Position numbers and translations under genes: made by a program. A stretch of DNA of 11,066 nucleotides from Spirochaetia bacterium UBA6919 (GTDB taxonomy: Bacteria; Spirochaetota; UBA6919): assembly GCA_002450905.1 (NCBI GenBank), contig DKAT01000121.1:1-11066 (forward strand), written 5' to 3'. Shown one piece after another: positions 1 to 7,790 of this stretch; the stretch's first letter is position 1; each line of letters begins with the position of its first letter. A model generated the notes under the pieces. It did no database searches. It worked only from the letters and a program-made list of their open reading frames with translations, and was not told the origin of the DNA.

Positions 1-36
1 ACTAGCAACTTGGGTTATATATAATTATTTATATAG

Positions 37-3000
37 TTAAATGTTTCGTCTATATTTTCCTCCAATTTCGTATAATACATTTGTGATTTGTCCTATAGAA
101 CAATATTTTGCAGATTCCAAGATTGAAGGGAAGAGATTTTCACCTGATTGGGAGGCCTTTTTTATATTATTTAATAGAATTTGAGCTATTTTTTTATTAT
201 TTTTCTTTAAATTATTAACATTTTGAACCTGTTGATACCTTTCTTCTTCTGTAGAACGGGAAATGGATATAGTATGATTTTCCTGTTTTTTTTCAGAAGA
301 GATAAAAGTATTTACACCTATTTTAGATAATACCCCGTTTTCTTTCTGAGTTTCATATTCATTTGATTCTGTTTGGATTTTATTTCTCTGGTACATTGTT
401 TCCATGGCTGGTAATACTCCTCCCCTCTGATTAATTCTATCAAATTCTTTTAGAACCTCTTCTTCTAGCTGTTCAGTTAAATAGTCTATGAAATAGGAAC
501 CTTGAAGTGTATTTTGACTCTTAATGAATCCAAATTCCTTGTCAATGATTAATTGAATAGCAAGGGCTTTACGAACAGATTCCTCCGTAGGTGTTGTGAT
601 CGCTTCATCATAGGCATTCGTATGGAGTGAGTTACAATTATCCAGAACAGCATAGAGTGCCTGTAACGTAGTTCTTATATCATTAAACTCAATGTCTTGT
701 GAATGGAGAGAACGTCCTGAGGTTTGAATATGATATTTGAGCTTTTGAGAACGTGAATTTGCCTTGTAATAATATTTCATAGCCTTAGCCCATATGGATC
801 TTGCAACTCGTCCTATTACTGAATATTCTGGATCCATGCCACTTGAGAAGAAGAATGACATATTATTAGCAAATTCATCAATATTTAAACCCCTCGAGAG
901 ATAATATTCAATATATGTAAAACCATTTGCCAAGGTGAATGCAAGTTGAGTTATTGGATTGGCACCAGCTTCAGCAATGTGGTATCCTGAAATTGATACT
1001 GAATAAAAGTTTTTTATCTTATTTTGTATGAAGTATTCTTCCACATCTCCCATCAGCTTTAGAGCAAAATCAGTTGAAAATATACAAGTATTCTGAGCCT
1101 GATCCTCCTTTAAAATATCAGATTGAATAGTGCCTCTGATATTAGAGAGGGTATTTATTTTGATCTGATCATATATTTCTTTAGGTATAACCTGATCTCC
1201 TGTTGTTCCTATAAGCATTAGACCTAATTGGTTATGATTTTCCGGTAACTGAGCGTTATATTGATTAGAATTGATATAATTTTGCTTCATCGAATCTAAT
1301 TTACCCTGAATCTTCTTTTGTAAGTTATTTTCTATAATATACTTTTCACATTGTTGATCAATTGCTGTTTGAAAATAATAAGCTATAATGACAGGTGCAG
1401 CTCCATTAATTGTCATAGATACAGAAGTTAATGGATCACAGAGGTCAAATCCTGAATATAATTTCTTCGTGTCATCCAAACATGATATGGATACCCCTGC
1501 ATTTCCTATTTTACCAAATACATCTGGTCTTATCTCGGGGTCTTCACCGTATAATGTAAGAGAATCAAATGCTGTTGATAATCTTTTTGCCTTATAATTT
1601 TTTGATAAGTAATGAAAACGGTGATTTGTTCTCTCAGGATTTCCTTCTCCTGCAAACATTCTAGTGATTTCCTCACTCTCTTTTCTGAAAGGATATACAC
1701 CATTTGTAAATGGAAATTCTCCTGGGACATTTTGTAGTAGAGACCATTTTAATATTTCACCCCATGAATGGTACTTTGGGAGAGTTATTTTTGGTATTTT
1801 TATGCCTGAAAGGGATTTTGTTGAAGTAATAATCTCATGAAATATTTCTTTTACAGGATATTTGTAAGAATCATTTTGATAACTCCTGTATTTATCTGAC
1901 CAATTATTGATAATATCCCAATTTTCTTTTGTAAGCCTTTCAGATAATTCATTATATTTCTGATTTAATTCTTCTATACTTAAATTATCATTCTCTAATA
2001 TTAAAATAGCCTGTTTGAGTGAATATAAATTATCTGCTATAGTTGACTGTTCATTTACATCCAGTTTATAATTTCTAATAAGTCTAGATATTTCTGATAA
2101 ATAATGATCTCTTTCAGATGGTATTATTTTATTTACATTCACTAGATCATCAGATGGAGAAGGTGTTATAATGACTTTCTCAAGCTTAATAGATTTGTCT
2201 ATAATACTATATGCTCTATTAATACTTTCATTATTGTATTGAGACAAAATAACATTAATTACTGGCATTGTATTCATTGGCTTATCAAACAACTGATGAT
2301 TCCTTTGATACTGTTTTCTGACTTCAAATACGGCATCTAATGCACCGATTTTATCTGATTTATTAATCACAACAATATTTGCATAATCCAGCATATCTAT
2401 TTTCTCAAGCTGAAGAGCAGATCCGTATTCTGGAGTCATGATATAGATCATATAATCACAATATTTCACGAACTGAGAATCAGATTGTCCTGCACCAGCC
2501 GTTTCAATGATAATCTTATTGTATCCAGCTACCTTCAAGACATTAATGATCATATCTAAATTGTCTGTGAGTGTACTATAATTTTTGTTAGTAGTTAATG
2601 ATCGCATAAAGACACGAGGATTATAAATAGCATTCATTCGTATTCTGTCACCTAATAAGGATCCACCTGTTTTACTTTTAATAGGATCAATAGAAATAAT
2701 TGCAATATATTCATTTGGATAATCTTTTAACCACCTAAATACTAATTCATCAATAAGAGTTGATTTTCCAGATCCACCGGGTCCTGTAAACCCAACTACA
2801 GTAGATTTTAAAAGTGGTTTCTTCTCAAGAACTTTATTCAGTAAATCATCTTTAGTAATATTACTTTCTATACATGTTATCCATTTTGATACATGACCAG
2901 GATATTTGATAGAAATATTTTCTACTAATGGATTATAATTTTGAATCGTTGAATAATCTGACTCAATCATTATTTCATCTATCATACCATCCATTTTAAT

Positions 3001-3384
3001 TTTTATAACCTCTTCTGGAGAAAATACATGACATATTCCATATCTATGAAGTTCTTCAATTTCATGGACTAAAATGACACCTCCCCCACCCCCAAATATT
3101 TTGATATACCCATATCCCTTCTCATTCAACAAATCAAAGAGATATTTATAGAACTCCATGTGCCCACCTTGATATGATGAAACTGCTATAGCCTGAACAT
3201 CTTCCTGAATTGCACTTTCTACAATCTCATGAGCACTTCGATTGTGTCCAAGATGAATAACATGGATACCTTTACTTTGAAGCATTCTTCTGATAAGATT
3301 AATCGAGGCATCATGACCATCAAATATTGATGTAGCTGTAATTATACGAATCTGATGCTTCTGCTTATATTTGCAGTCATTCAT
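37..3384 (-). CDS. icmF: Fused isobutyryl-CoA mutase IcmF (B12 domain, GTPase chaperone and mutase in one chain)
   Basis: This 1115-residue protein is expected to interconvert isobutyryl-CoA and n-butyryl-CoA by an adenosylcobalamin radical mechanism in the cytoplasm. Residues about 10-140 are the B12-binding domain, with DGHDAS (22-27) carrying the cobalt-ligand His24 and SSYQGGH at 69-75. A MeaB-like GTPase follows, with P-loop GPGGSGKST (201-209), ETAGAGQ (294-300) and NKSD (341-344). A helical linker leads to the mutase barrel (about 540-1080), with His802 in SGYHIAEAGA. Phe577 (RMFAGEG) and Gln764 (DQAQNTCIF) sit where methylmalonyl-CoA mutase has its substrate-selecting Tyr and Arg, which favours isobutyryl-CoA. 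Length and both ends (YEIGGKYRRNI at the C-terminus) match intact family members. I see no clear ribosome binding site before the ATG. It diverges from the acuI-like gene. Confidence in the family is very high; in vivo direction is inferred. Confidence 0.96.
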   Translation of the reverse strand: MNDCKYKQKHQIRIITATSIFDGHDASINLIRRMLQSKGIHVIHLGHNRSAHEIVESAIQEDVQAIAVSSYQGGHMEFYKYLFDLLNEKGYGYIKIFGGGGGVILVHEIEELHRYGICHVFSPEEVIKIKMDGMIDEIMIESDYSTIQNYNPLVENISIKYPGHVSKWITCIESNITKDDLLNKVLEKKPLLKSTVVGFTGPGGSGKSTLIDELVFRWLKDYPNEYIAIISIDPIKSKTGGSLLGDRIRMNAIYNPRVFMRSLTTNKNYSTLTDNLDMIINVLKVAGYNKIIIETAGAGQSDSQFVKYCDYMIYIMTPEYGSALQLEKIDMLDYANIVVINKSDKIGALDAVFEVRKQYQRNHQLFDKPMNTMPVINVILSQYNNESINRAYSIIDKSIKLEKVIITPSPSDDLVNVNKIIPSERDHYLSEISRLIRNYKLDVNEQSTIADNLYSLKQAILILENDNLSIEELNQKYNELSERLTKENWDIINNWSDKYRSYQNDSYKYPVKEIFHEIITSTKSLSGIKIPKITLPKYHSWGEILKWSLLQNVPGEFPFTNGVYPFRKESEEITRMFAGEGNPERTNHRFHYLSKNYKAKRLSTAFDSLTLYGEDPEIRPDVFGKIGNAGVSISCLDDTKKLYSGFDLCDPLTSVSMTINGAAPVIIAYYFQTAIDQQCEKYIIENNLQKKIQGKLDSMKQNYINSNQYNAQLPENHNQLGLMLIGTTGDQVIPKEIYDQIKINTLSNIRGTIQSDILKEDQAQNTCIFSTDFALKLMGDVEEYFIQNKIKNFYSVSISGYHIAEAGANPITQLAFTLANGFTYIEYYLSRGLNIDEFANNMSFFFSSGMDPEYSVIGRVARSIWAKAMKYYYKANSRSQKLKYHIQTSGRSLHSQDIEFNDIRTTLQALYAVLDNCNSLHTNAYDEAITTPTEESVRKALAIQLIIDKEFGFIKSQNTLQGSYFIDYLTEQLEEEVLKEFDRINQRGGVLPAMETMYQRNKIQTESNEYETQKENGVLSKIGVNTFISSEKKQENHTISISRSTEEERYQQVQNVNNLKKNNKKIAQILLNNIKKASQSGENLFPSILESAKYCSIGQITNVLYEIGGKYRRNI

Positions 3385-3401
3385 AATATAAAACCATTTA
3401 T

Positions 3402-3462
3402 TTCTATAATAATAAACACTTGTTCATTAAATTATTAAAAGATTTTTTATTATTCTATAGAA
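3402..3462. repeat. Mirror-image promoter-like inverted repeat
   Basis: The left arm TTCTATAATAATAAA (3402-3416) and the reverse complement of the right arm at 3446-3462 (TTCTATAGAATAATAAA) are identical except for two extra bases (GA) in the right arm. The 29-bp spacer is 3417-3445. Read outward, each strand therefore shows a TTTATTATT(C)TATAGAA block ahead of its own gene. This fits paired divergent -10 regions or two binding sites of one regulator. The low complexity of the sequence means chance cannot be excluded. Confidence 0.5.
3413..3426. promoter_or_regulatory. Candidate operator palindrome TAAACACTTGTTCA
   Basis: This 14-bp imperfect palindrome (AACA-N2-TGTT core, 10 of 14 positions symmetric) lies between the divergent genes. 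Its size and symmetry resemble operators of TetR-type regulators of acyl-CoA metabolism, but I cannot match it to a named family. Its outer half, read on the minus strand as AAGTGTTT, recurs upstream of the citrate synthase gene at 4546-4553. No regulator gene is present in the window to pair with it. Confidence 0.35.
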
Positions 3463-3499
3463 AGGTGTTTTAATTATATATACGTTATGAGTTTTAAAT

Positions 3500-4501
3500 A
3501 TGACGAGATTATTCAGAGCGTTAGTTGCAAAAGAGGATTCTTCAGGAAATTATATACAAGAGGTTGATAACAGTATAAAGTTCAGTATATTACCTTCCCA
3601 TGAAGTGCTAATCTTTGTTCAATACAGTTCCCTAAATTATAAGGATGCCCTATCCGCAACAGGTAACAAAGGAATTACAAAGAATTATCCACATATTCCT
3701 GGTATAGATGCTGGTGGAATCATAGAAGAAAGTGATAATCCTTTATTCAAAATGGGTGACGAAGTAATTATAACAGGTTTCGATCTTGGATGTAATACAT
3801 ATGGAGGATATGGGCAATATATTCGTGTTCCATCAAGCTGGATCATAAAACGACCCAGTGGATTATCCTTAAAAGAATGTATGATCTTAGGTACTGCAGG
3901 TTTAACTGCTGCAATTTCAATTTATAAAATGGAATCGATTGGTTTGAATCCCAAAAATGGTGATATCATTGTGACAGGAGCAACGGGTGGTGTAGGAAGC
4001 ATTGCTATCGCTATTTTATCCAAATTAAATTATCATATTTATGCTGTAACAGGAAAAAAATCTCAGTTCAATTATCTAAAACAACTTGGAGCTAGGGATA
4101 TTATTTTACGGAATGATTTCATAGATGTATCAGATAAACCTCTTGGAAAGAGAAGATGGGCAGGAGTCCTGGATACGTTGGGAGGCCCTATTCTTGAAAC
4201 AGCCCTTAAAAATACACTGGATGAAGGTGTAATCACCTGCTGTGGAATGCTTCAATCCAATGAGATCCACACATCCATTTTCCCATTTATATTGAGAGGT
4301 ATTCAATTAATGGGGGTAGCATCAGCTGATTATCCAATAGATAAGAAAACAATGTTGTGGAATAGGCTAAGTAGTGTTTGGAAAATTGATTTTACAAAGT
4401 TAAATATCATAGAATCAAGTCTCGAAGAACTACCACAGTATATTAAAAAAATGTTAAACGGTAATATTACAGGTAGGGTACTAGTCAATCATAATTTATA
4501 A
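3500..4501 (+). CDS. acuI: Acryloyl-CoA reductase-like zinc-free MDR oxidoreductase (AcuI/YhdH family)
   Basis: This 333-residue cytoplasmic enzyme belongs to the zinc-free medium-chain reductase family whose studied members (AcuI/YhdH) reduce acryloyl-CoA to propionyl-CoA with NADPH. The family signature YSSLNYKDAL is at 42-51, followed by PHIPGIDAGG (64-73), GTAGLTAA (131-138) and the nucleotide-binding GATGGVGS (160-167). TGKK (184-187) falls where NADPH 2'-phosphate contacts are expected. No cysteine/histidine zinc-ligand pattern is evident. The ATG at 3500 is the only reasonable start: an in-frame TGA lies at 3488-3490 and MTRLFRALVAKED matches family N-termini. There is no Shine-Dalgarno at normal spacing; the nearest purine run (AGAAAGG, about 3459-3465) is about 35 bases away. 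Beside IcmF and a methylcitrate-type synthase, it may supply propionyl-CoA or remove reactive enoyl-CoAs. Its true substrate is unproven, because the family is often annotated only as quinone oxidoreductase. Confidence 0.85.
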   Translation: MTRLFRALVAKEDSSGNYIQEVDNSIKFSILPSHEVLIFVQYSSLNYKDALSATGNKGITKNYPHIPGIDAGGIIEESDNPLFKMGDEVIITGFDLGCNTYGGYGQYIRVPSSWIIKRPSGLSLKECMILGTAGLTAAISIYKMESIGLNPKNGDIIVTGATGGVGSIAIAILSKLNYHIYAVTGKKSQFNYLKQLGARDIILRNDFIDVSDKPLGKRRWAGVLDTLGGPILETALKNTLDEGVITCCGMLQSNEIHTSIFPFILRGIQLMGVASADYPIDKKTMLWNRLSSVWKIDFTKLNIIESSLEELPQYIKKMLNGNITGRVLVNHNL

Positions 4502-4592
4502 TAATTAAATAATTTTATATATTTTCATAGCCAAATGTATTTATTAAGTGTTTTTTATTACAGAGCATTCTCAATTTTTATAGGAATGAATT
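4502..4592 (+). promoter_or_regulatory. Upstream region of the citrate synthase gene with a repeated promoter-like block
   Basis: This 91-bp AT-rich gap has no GC-rich hairpin, so read-through from the acuI-like gene is possible. AAGTGTTTTTTATTACAG at 4546-4563 matches 16 of 18 bases of the block upstream of icmF (minus strand 3421-3404). It ends 29 bases before the start codon, against 19 bases for icmF. AGGA at 4582-4585, 7 bases before the ATG at 4593, is a good ribosome binding site. The gap could hold its own promoter for the downstream operon. Confidence 0.45.
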
Positions 4593-5735
4593 ATGAGTGC
4601 TGTCAACAAATTACCAAATCCAGATCTTCATAGAGGGCTCGAAGGTATAATTGTCGATAGTACAAGTATATCTAAAGTTAATCCCGATATTAATTCCCTC
4701 ATATATTATGGTTATCCAATCCAGGAACTTTCCGAAGCCTGTTCATATGAAGAAATAGCCTATCTGCTCCTTCATGGAGAGTTACCAAACCCCACACAAT
4801 TAAATCAGTTTACAGACTACGAAAAATCATTCAGATATCTCTCTTCTGAAGTAATATCACTTCTAAATTTATTAAAAAATGCGTGCCCAATGGATGCCTT
4901 AAGAACGGCAGTAAGTTTTCTTTCATTAGAAGACTATATCCTCAAAGATAAAAGTATTGATATTAACTATAGAAGAGCTGTTCACCTACTTTCAATTATC
5001 CCTTTAATTATTGCAACACATTATCGTATAAGAAATGACCTTAAAACAATATCTCCAAAGAAAGATGTGTCGCTAGCTGAAAACTTTTTTCATATGTGTT
5101 TTGATCAAATTCCTCCAAAAGTGGTTATAAAATCATTTAATATTTCCCTTATTTTGTATGCTGAACATACTTTTAATGCATCTACTTTTACAGCACGTGT
5201 TATCTCATCATCATTATCAGATATGTATAGTGCTGTCACAGGCGCAATAGGATCCTTAAAAGGACCTCTACATGGTGGGGCCAATGAAGCCGTGATGCAA
5301 AGCTTCTTAGATATATCTGACCCTAAATATGCTAAGAATTGGACTTATAAAAAGCTTTCTAATAAAGAAAAAATTATGGGATTCGGTCACAGGGTGTATA
5401 AAAATGGTGATTCTCGGGTTCCTACTATGAAAAATTGTTTGAAAGAATTATCGGAGTGGAAAAAAAATTGGAAATGGTATGAGATCTACGAAATAATAGA
5501 ATCTATTATGGTTAAAGAAAAAAATATATATCCAAATCTTGATTTTCCAACTGGTCCGTCATATTACTTAATGGATTTTGATATGGAGTATTATACGCCC
5601 ATTTTTGTTATAAGCAGAATATCTGGTTGGACTGCACATATCATGGAACAAATCGCTCATAATCGTCTTATAAGACCACTCAGTCAATATATTGGACCTG
5701 ATATTAAAAAGGTGATACCACTAAAAGATAGATAA
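4593..5735 (+). CDS. prpC: Citrate synthase family protein, probably 2-methylcitrate synthase
   Basis: This 380-residue cytoplasmic enzyme condenses an acyl-CoA (acetyl- or propionyl-CoA) with oxaloacetate. The family residues are all present: EHTFNAST with His192, GPLHGGAN with His227, GFGHRVY with His266 and NLDF with the catalytic Asp317. Substrate-binding arginines are likely Arg342 (ISRISGW) and Arg361. The text GDSRVPTM (272-279) after GHRVYKN, and the short N-terminus starting at GLEGIIVDST, resemble PrpC/citrate-synthase-II proteins rather than the longer E. coli GltA type. The start is supported by AGGA 7 bases upstream. Its position before a branched-chain oxoacid dehydrogenase, which yields propionyl-CoA from isoleucine, favours methylcitrate synthesis. 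However, no prpB or prpD is nearby, so plain citrate synthase activity is equally possible. The family call is very safe; the substrate is moderate. Confidence 0.85.
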   Translation: MSAVNKLPNPDLHRGLEGIIVDSTSISKVNPDINSLIYYGYPIQELSEACSYEEIAYLLLHGELPNPTQLNQFTDYEKSFRYLSSEVISLLNLLKNACPMDALRTAVSFLSLEDYILKDKSIDINYRRAVHLLSIIPLIIATHYRIRNDLKTISPKKDVSLAENFFHMCFDQIPPKVVIKSFNISLILYAEHTFNASTFTARVISSSLSDMYSAVTGAIGSLKGPLHGGANEAVMQSFLDISDPKYAKNWTYKKLSNKEKIMGFGHRVYKNGDSRVPTMKNCLKELSEWKKNWKWYEIYEIIESIMVKEKNIYPNLDFPTGPSYYLMDFDMEYYTPIFVISRISGWTAHIMEQIAHNRLIRPLSQYIGPDIKKVIPLKDR

Positions 5736-5746
5736 TGGAATAACTT

Positions 5747-6817
5747 ATGTCAATTGTCTCTCAATTTTCAATAGAAAATTATCAATATCTTGATGAAAAT
5801 GGAAACCTAAATGGCAATTTTCCCCCTTTCGCAAAGGATAAAGAAACCCTTTTATCCCTCTATCGTTTAATGACAATAACAAGATATTTTGATGCAAAAG
5901 CTGTTGCTCTTCAGAGAATAGGAAAAATGGGAACATTTGCCTCATCATTAGGTCAAGAGGCTATATCCGTTGCAATAGGGTATGCACTTCATAAGTCAGA
6001 CATATTCTGTCCATATTATAGAGACCAAGGAGCTTTGTATCAGCGTGGTGTCACCTTATCAAAAATATTTTCCTTCTGGGGAGGAGATGAAAGGGGAACG
6101 ATTTTTACTGAAAATACCGAAGATCTCCCTATAGCTATACCAATTGGAACTCAGGTGTTACACGCCGCTGGTATAGCCTACGCTGTTAAGCTAAGAAAAC
6201 AAAAAAGAGCTGTACTAGTAACCTGTGGTGATGGTGCAACTTCTGAAAGCGATTTCTATCAAGGTATAAATTCTGCTGGTTTATGGAATCTCCCGCTGGT
6301 AATAATTATCAATAATAATCAATGGGCAATTTCAGTCCCCAGAACAAAACAGACAGGATGTAAAACCCTTGCTCAAAAAGCTATTGCAGGCGGATTTCAA
6401 GGACTCCAGGTCGATGGAAACGATATCATAGCCGTAAAACACCAAATTGATCTCGCTCTCAATAAGGCTAGAAATGGTGAAGGCCCTACTTTGATCGAAG
6501 CTATTACCTATCGTCTCTGTGATCATACCACCGCTGATGATGCAAGCAGATATGTAAATAAATTAGATTTGGATCAGGCTAAGAATATGGAACCCTTAAA
6601 GAGACTGAAAATATATCTAACAAATATTGGATATCTTACTCCAGAACAAGAAAACTCAGTAAAAATCGAAGCAAAAAATCTTGTGGATAAAGAGGCTCAA
6701 AATTATCTAAGCATTGAACCACAGTCACCAGAAACGATGTTTCAATATCTTTACGATACATTACCTAGTCATTTAGATGAACAACTAAATGAATTAAAAG
6801 GATCAGTCTATGAATGA
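5747..6817 (+). CDS. bkdA1: Branched-chain 2-oxoacid dehydrogenase E1 alpha subunit (PdhA-like)
   Basis: This 356-residue subunit pairs with the next gene product to decarboxylate 2-oxoacids on thiamine diphosphate and pass the acyl group to the lipoyl arm of E2. YYRDQG (90-95) and the thiamine-diphosphate/Mg motif from GDG (161-163) to NN (189-190) are intact. His260 in DHTTADD (259-265) lies in the loop equivalent to the active-site loop of human E1 alpha. Length is normal. It starts 11 bases after the citrate synthase stop, behind a weak TGGAA (5736-5740), and its last 8 bases overlap E1 beta. Sequence style (GDGATSESDFY, NNNQWAIS) recalls gammaproteobacterial proteins labelled pyruvate dehydrogenase E1. 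The adjacent leucine-type dehydrogenase and IcmF make branched-chain substrates more likely, though pyruvate use cannot be excluded. Confidence 0.88.
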   Translation: MSIVSQFSIENYQYLDENGNLNGNFPPFAKDKETLLSLYRLMTITRYFDAKAVALQRIGKMGTFASSLGQEAISVAIGYALHKSDIFCPYYRDQGALYQRGVTLSKIFSFWGGDERGTIFTENTEDLPIAIPIGTQVLHAAGIAYAVKLRKQKRAVLVTCGDGATSESDFYQGINSAGLWNLPLVIIINNNQWAISVPRTKQTGCKTLAQKAIAGGFQGLQVDGNDIIAVKHQIDLALNKARNGEGPTLIEAITYRLCDHTTADDASRYVNKLDLDQAKNMEPLKRLKIYLTNIGYLTPEQENSVKIEAKNLVDKEAQNYLSIEPQSPETMFQYLYDTLPSHLDEQLNELKGSVYE

Positions 6818-7790
6818 AATCACAATGGCTGAAGCCCTCAATCAAGCAATTATGTATGAAATGAATCAAGATGAAAATGTTGTTCTACTTGGTGAAGACG
6901 TTGGATTAAATGGTGGAGTCTTTCGCATAACCGTTGGCTTACAGGAAAAATTCGGGACAGAAAGAGTTATCGATACACCCTTGTCTGAAACCATGATCAG
7001 TGGCTTAGCAGTAGGGATGGCAGTACAAGGTCTTAAACCCATTGCTGAATTCCAATTCATGGGATTTATATATCCAGGTTTTGATCATATAATCAGTCAT
7101 GCTAGCAGAATGAGAAATCGCACAAGAGGACGTCTAACTTGTCCAATAGTTTACAGAGCCCCTTATGGCGGTGGGATCCATGCACCAGAACATCACTCTG
7201 AAAGCACAGAAGCACTTTTTGCTCATATTCCAGGGATCAGAGTTGTCATACCTTCATCTCCCGCAAGAGCTTATGGATTATTACTGGCTTCTATCCGCAA
7301 CCCTGATCCAGTTGTGTTTTTGGAACCAAAGAGGATTTATCGTCTTGTCAAACAAAATGTACCTGATAATGGCGAAGCCCTTCCTCTCGATCAAGCCTTT
7401 GTTTTGAAAGAAGGGAAGGATATTACCCTGATATCATGGGGAGCAATGATCAATGAAACCCTGATAGTCGCTGATAAACTCAAAGAAAATAATATTGAAG
7501 CCGAAGTAATCGACGTTGCAACCATCAAACCCCTGGATATGACCACTATGATTAACTCTGTAAATAAAACAGGTCGATGCGTTATTATTCATGAAGCTGC
7601 AAAAACATGTGGAGTCGGTGCAGAAATCAGTGCCCAGCTAGCTTACAAGTCCATAATGTCACTTACTGCACCCATCCATCGGGTAACGGGTTATGATACC
7701 GTCATGCCATATCCAAAGCTCGAGAAATATTATATGCCAAGTGTTGAACGTATTTTATCTACTATAAAAAAGGTTTTGGAGTTCTCATGA
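6810..7790 (+). CDS. bkdA2: Branched-chain 2-oxoacid dehydrogenase E1 beta subunit (PdhB-like)
   Basis: This 326-residue partner of E1 alpha completes the thiamine-diphosphate site and docks the complex on E2. The opening LLGEDVG (26-32) is typical. DTPLSE ends in the conserved Glu60, and GGGIHAPEHHSES (120-132) holds the active-site histidine pair with His129. PGIRVVIPSSPARAYGLL (141-158) and VVFLEPKRIYR follow, as in intact family members of this length. The start overlaps E1 alpha by 8 bases (ATGAATGA) and has AAGGA (6798-6802) 7 bases upstream. The overlap suggests translational coupling for equal subunit supply. The PEHHSES text matches what I recall of PdhB-type proteins in Legionella relatives; no residue I can see settles pyruvate versus branched-chain oxoacid. 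Confidence 0.89.
   Translation: MNEITMAEALNQAIMYEMNQDENVVLLGEDVGLNGGVFRITVGLQEKFGTERVIDTPLSETMISGLAVGMAVQGLKPIAEFQFMGFIYPGFDHIISHASRMRNRTRGRLTCPIVYRAPYGGGIHAPEHHSESTEALFAHIPGIRVVIPSSPARAYGLLLASIRNPDPVVFLEPKRIYRLVKQNVPDNGEALPLDQAFVLKEGKDITLISWGAMINETLIVADKLKENNIEAEVIDVATIKPLDMTTMINSVNKTGRCVIIHEAAKTCGVGAEISAQLAYKSIMSLTAPIHRVTGYDTVMPYPKLEKYYMPSVERILSTIKKVLEFS

Larger units (their letters stand above)
3385..3499. promoter_or_regulatory. Divergent control region between icmF and the acuI-like gene
   Basis: This 115-bp, strongly AT-rich gap separates two divergent genes, so it must hold the promoters for icmF (minus) and probably for the plus-strand genes. It contains a mirror-image repeat (3402-3416 with 3446-3462) and a small palindrome (3413-3426), listed separately. 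I see no clear sigma-70 -35/-10 pair at 17-bp spacing on either strand; TATTAT/TATTCT blocks could serve as -10 elements. No convincing terminator or small ORF is present. Promoter identity is inferred from gene layout. Confidence 0.6.

Noticed and set aside
18..35. Perfect 7-bp inverted repeat (TATATAA, 4-base loop, TTATATA) just after the icmF stop, possible terminator
   Set aside because: The stem is entirely A/T and has no clear U-tract context, so it would be a very weak hairpin. Such repeats are expected by chance in this AT-rich sequence.
1388..1730. Short overlapping open frames on both strands inside icmF
   Set aside because: They are shadows of the conserved mutase domain coding sequence.
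37..3384. Methylmalonyl-CoA mutase as identity of the large minus-strand gene
   Set aside because: The domain order (B12 domain, GTPase, mutase in one chain) and the Phe/Gln active-site pair are those of fused isobutyryl-CoA mutase.
3487..3567. Short ORF (26 codons) starting at the ATG 13 bases before the acuI-like gene, possible leader peptide
   Set aside because: It overlaps the reductase gene in another frame, has no ribosome binding site at proper spacing, and its product shows no attenuator-like run of regulatory codons.
3385..4592. Defence system, mobile element or CRISPR in the accessory-looking gaps
   Set aside because: The two gaps are 115 and 91 bp, contain no direct repeat array, terminal inverted repeats with target duplication, or integrase or transposase fragments, and lie between metabolic genes.
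6332..7407. Small open frames in other frames or strands inside the E1 genes
   Set aside because: The E1 alpha and E1 beta frames are intact and conserved throughout, so these are frame shadows.
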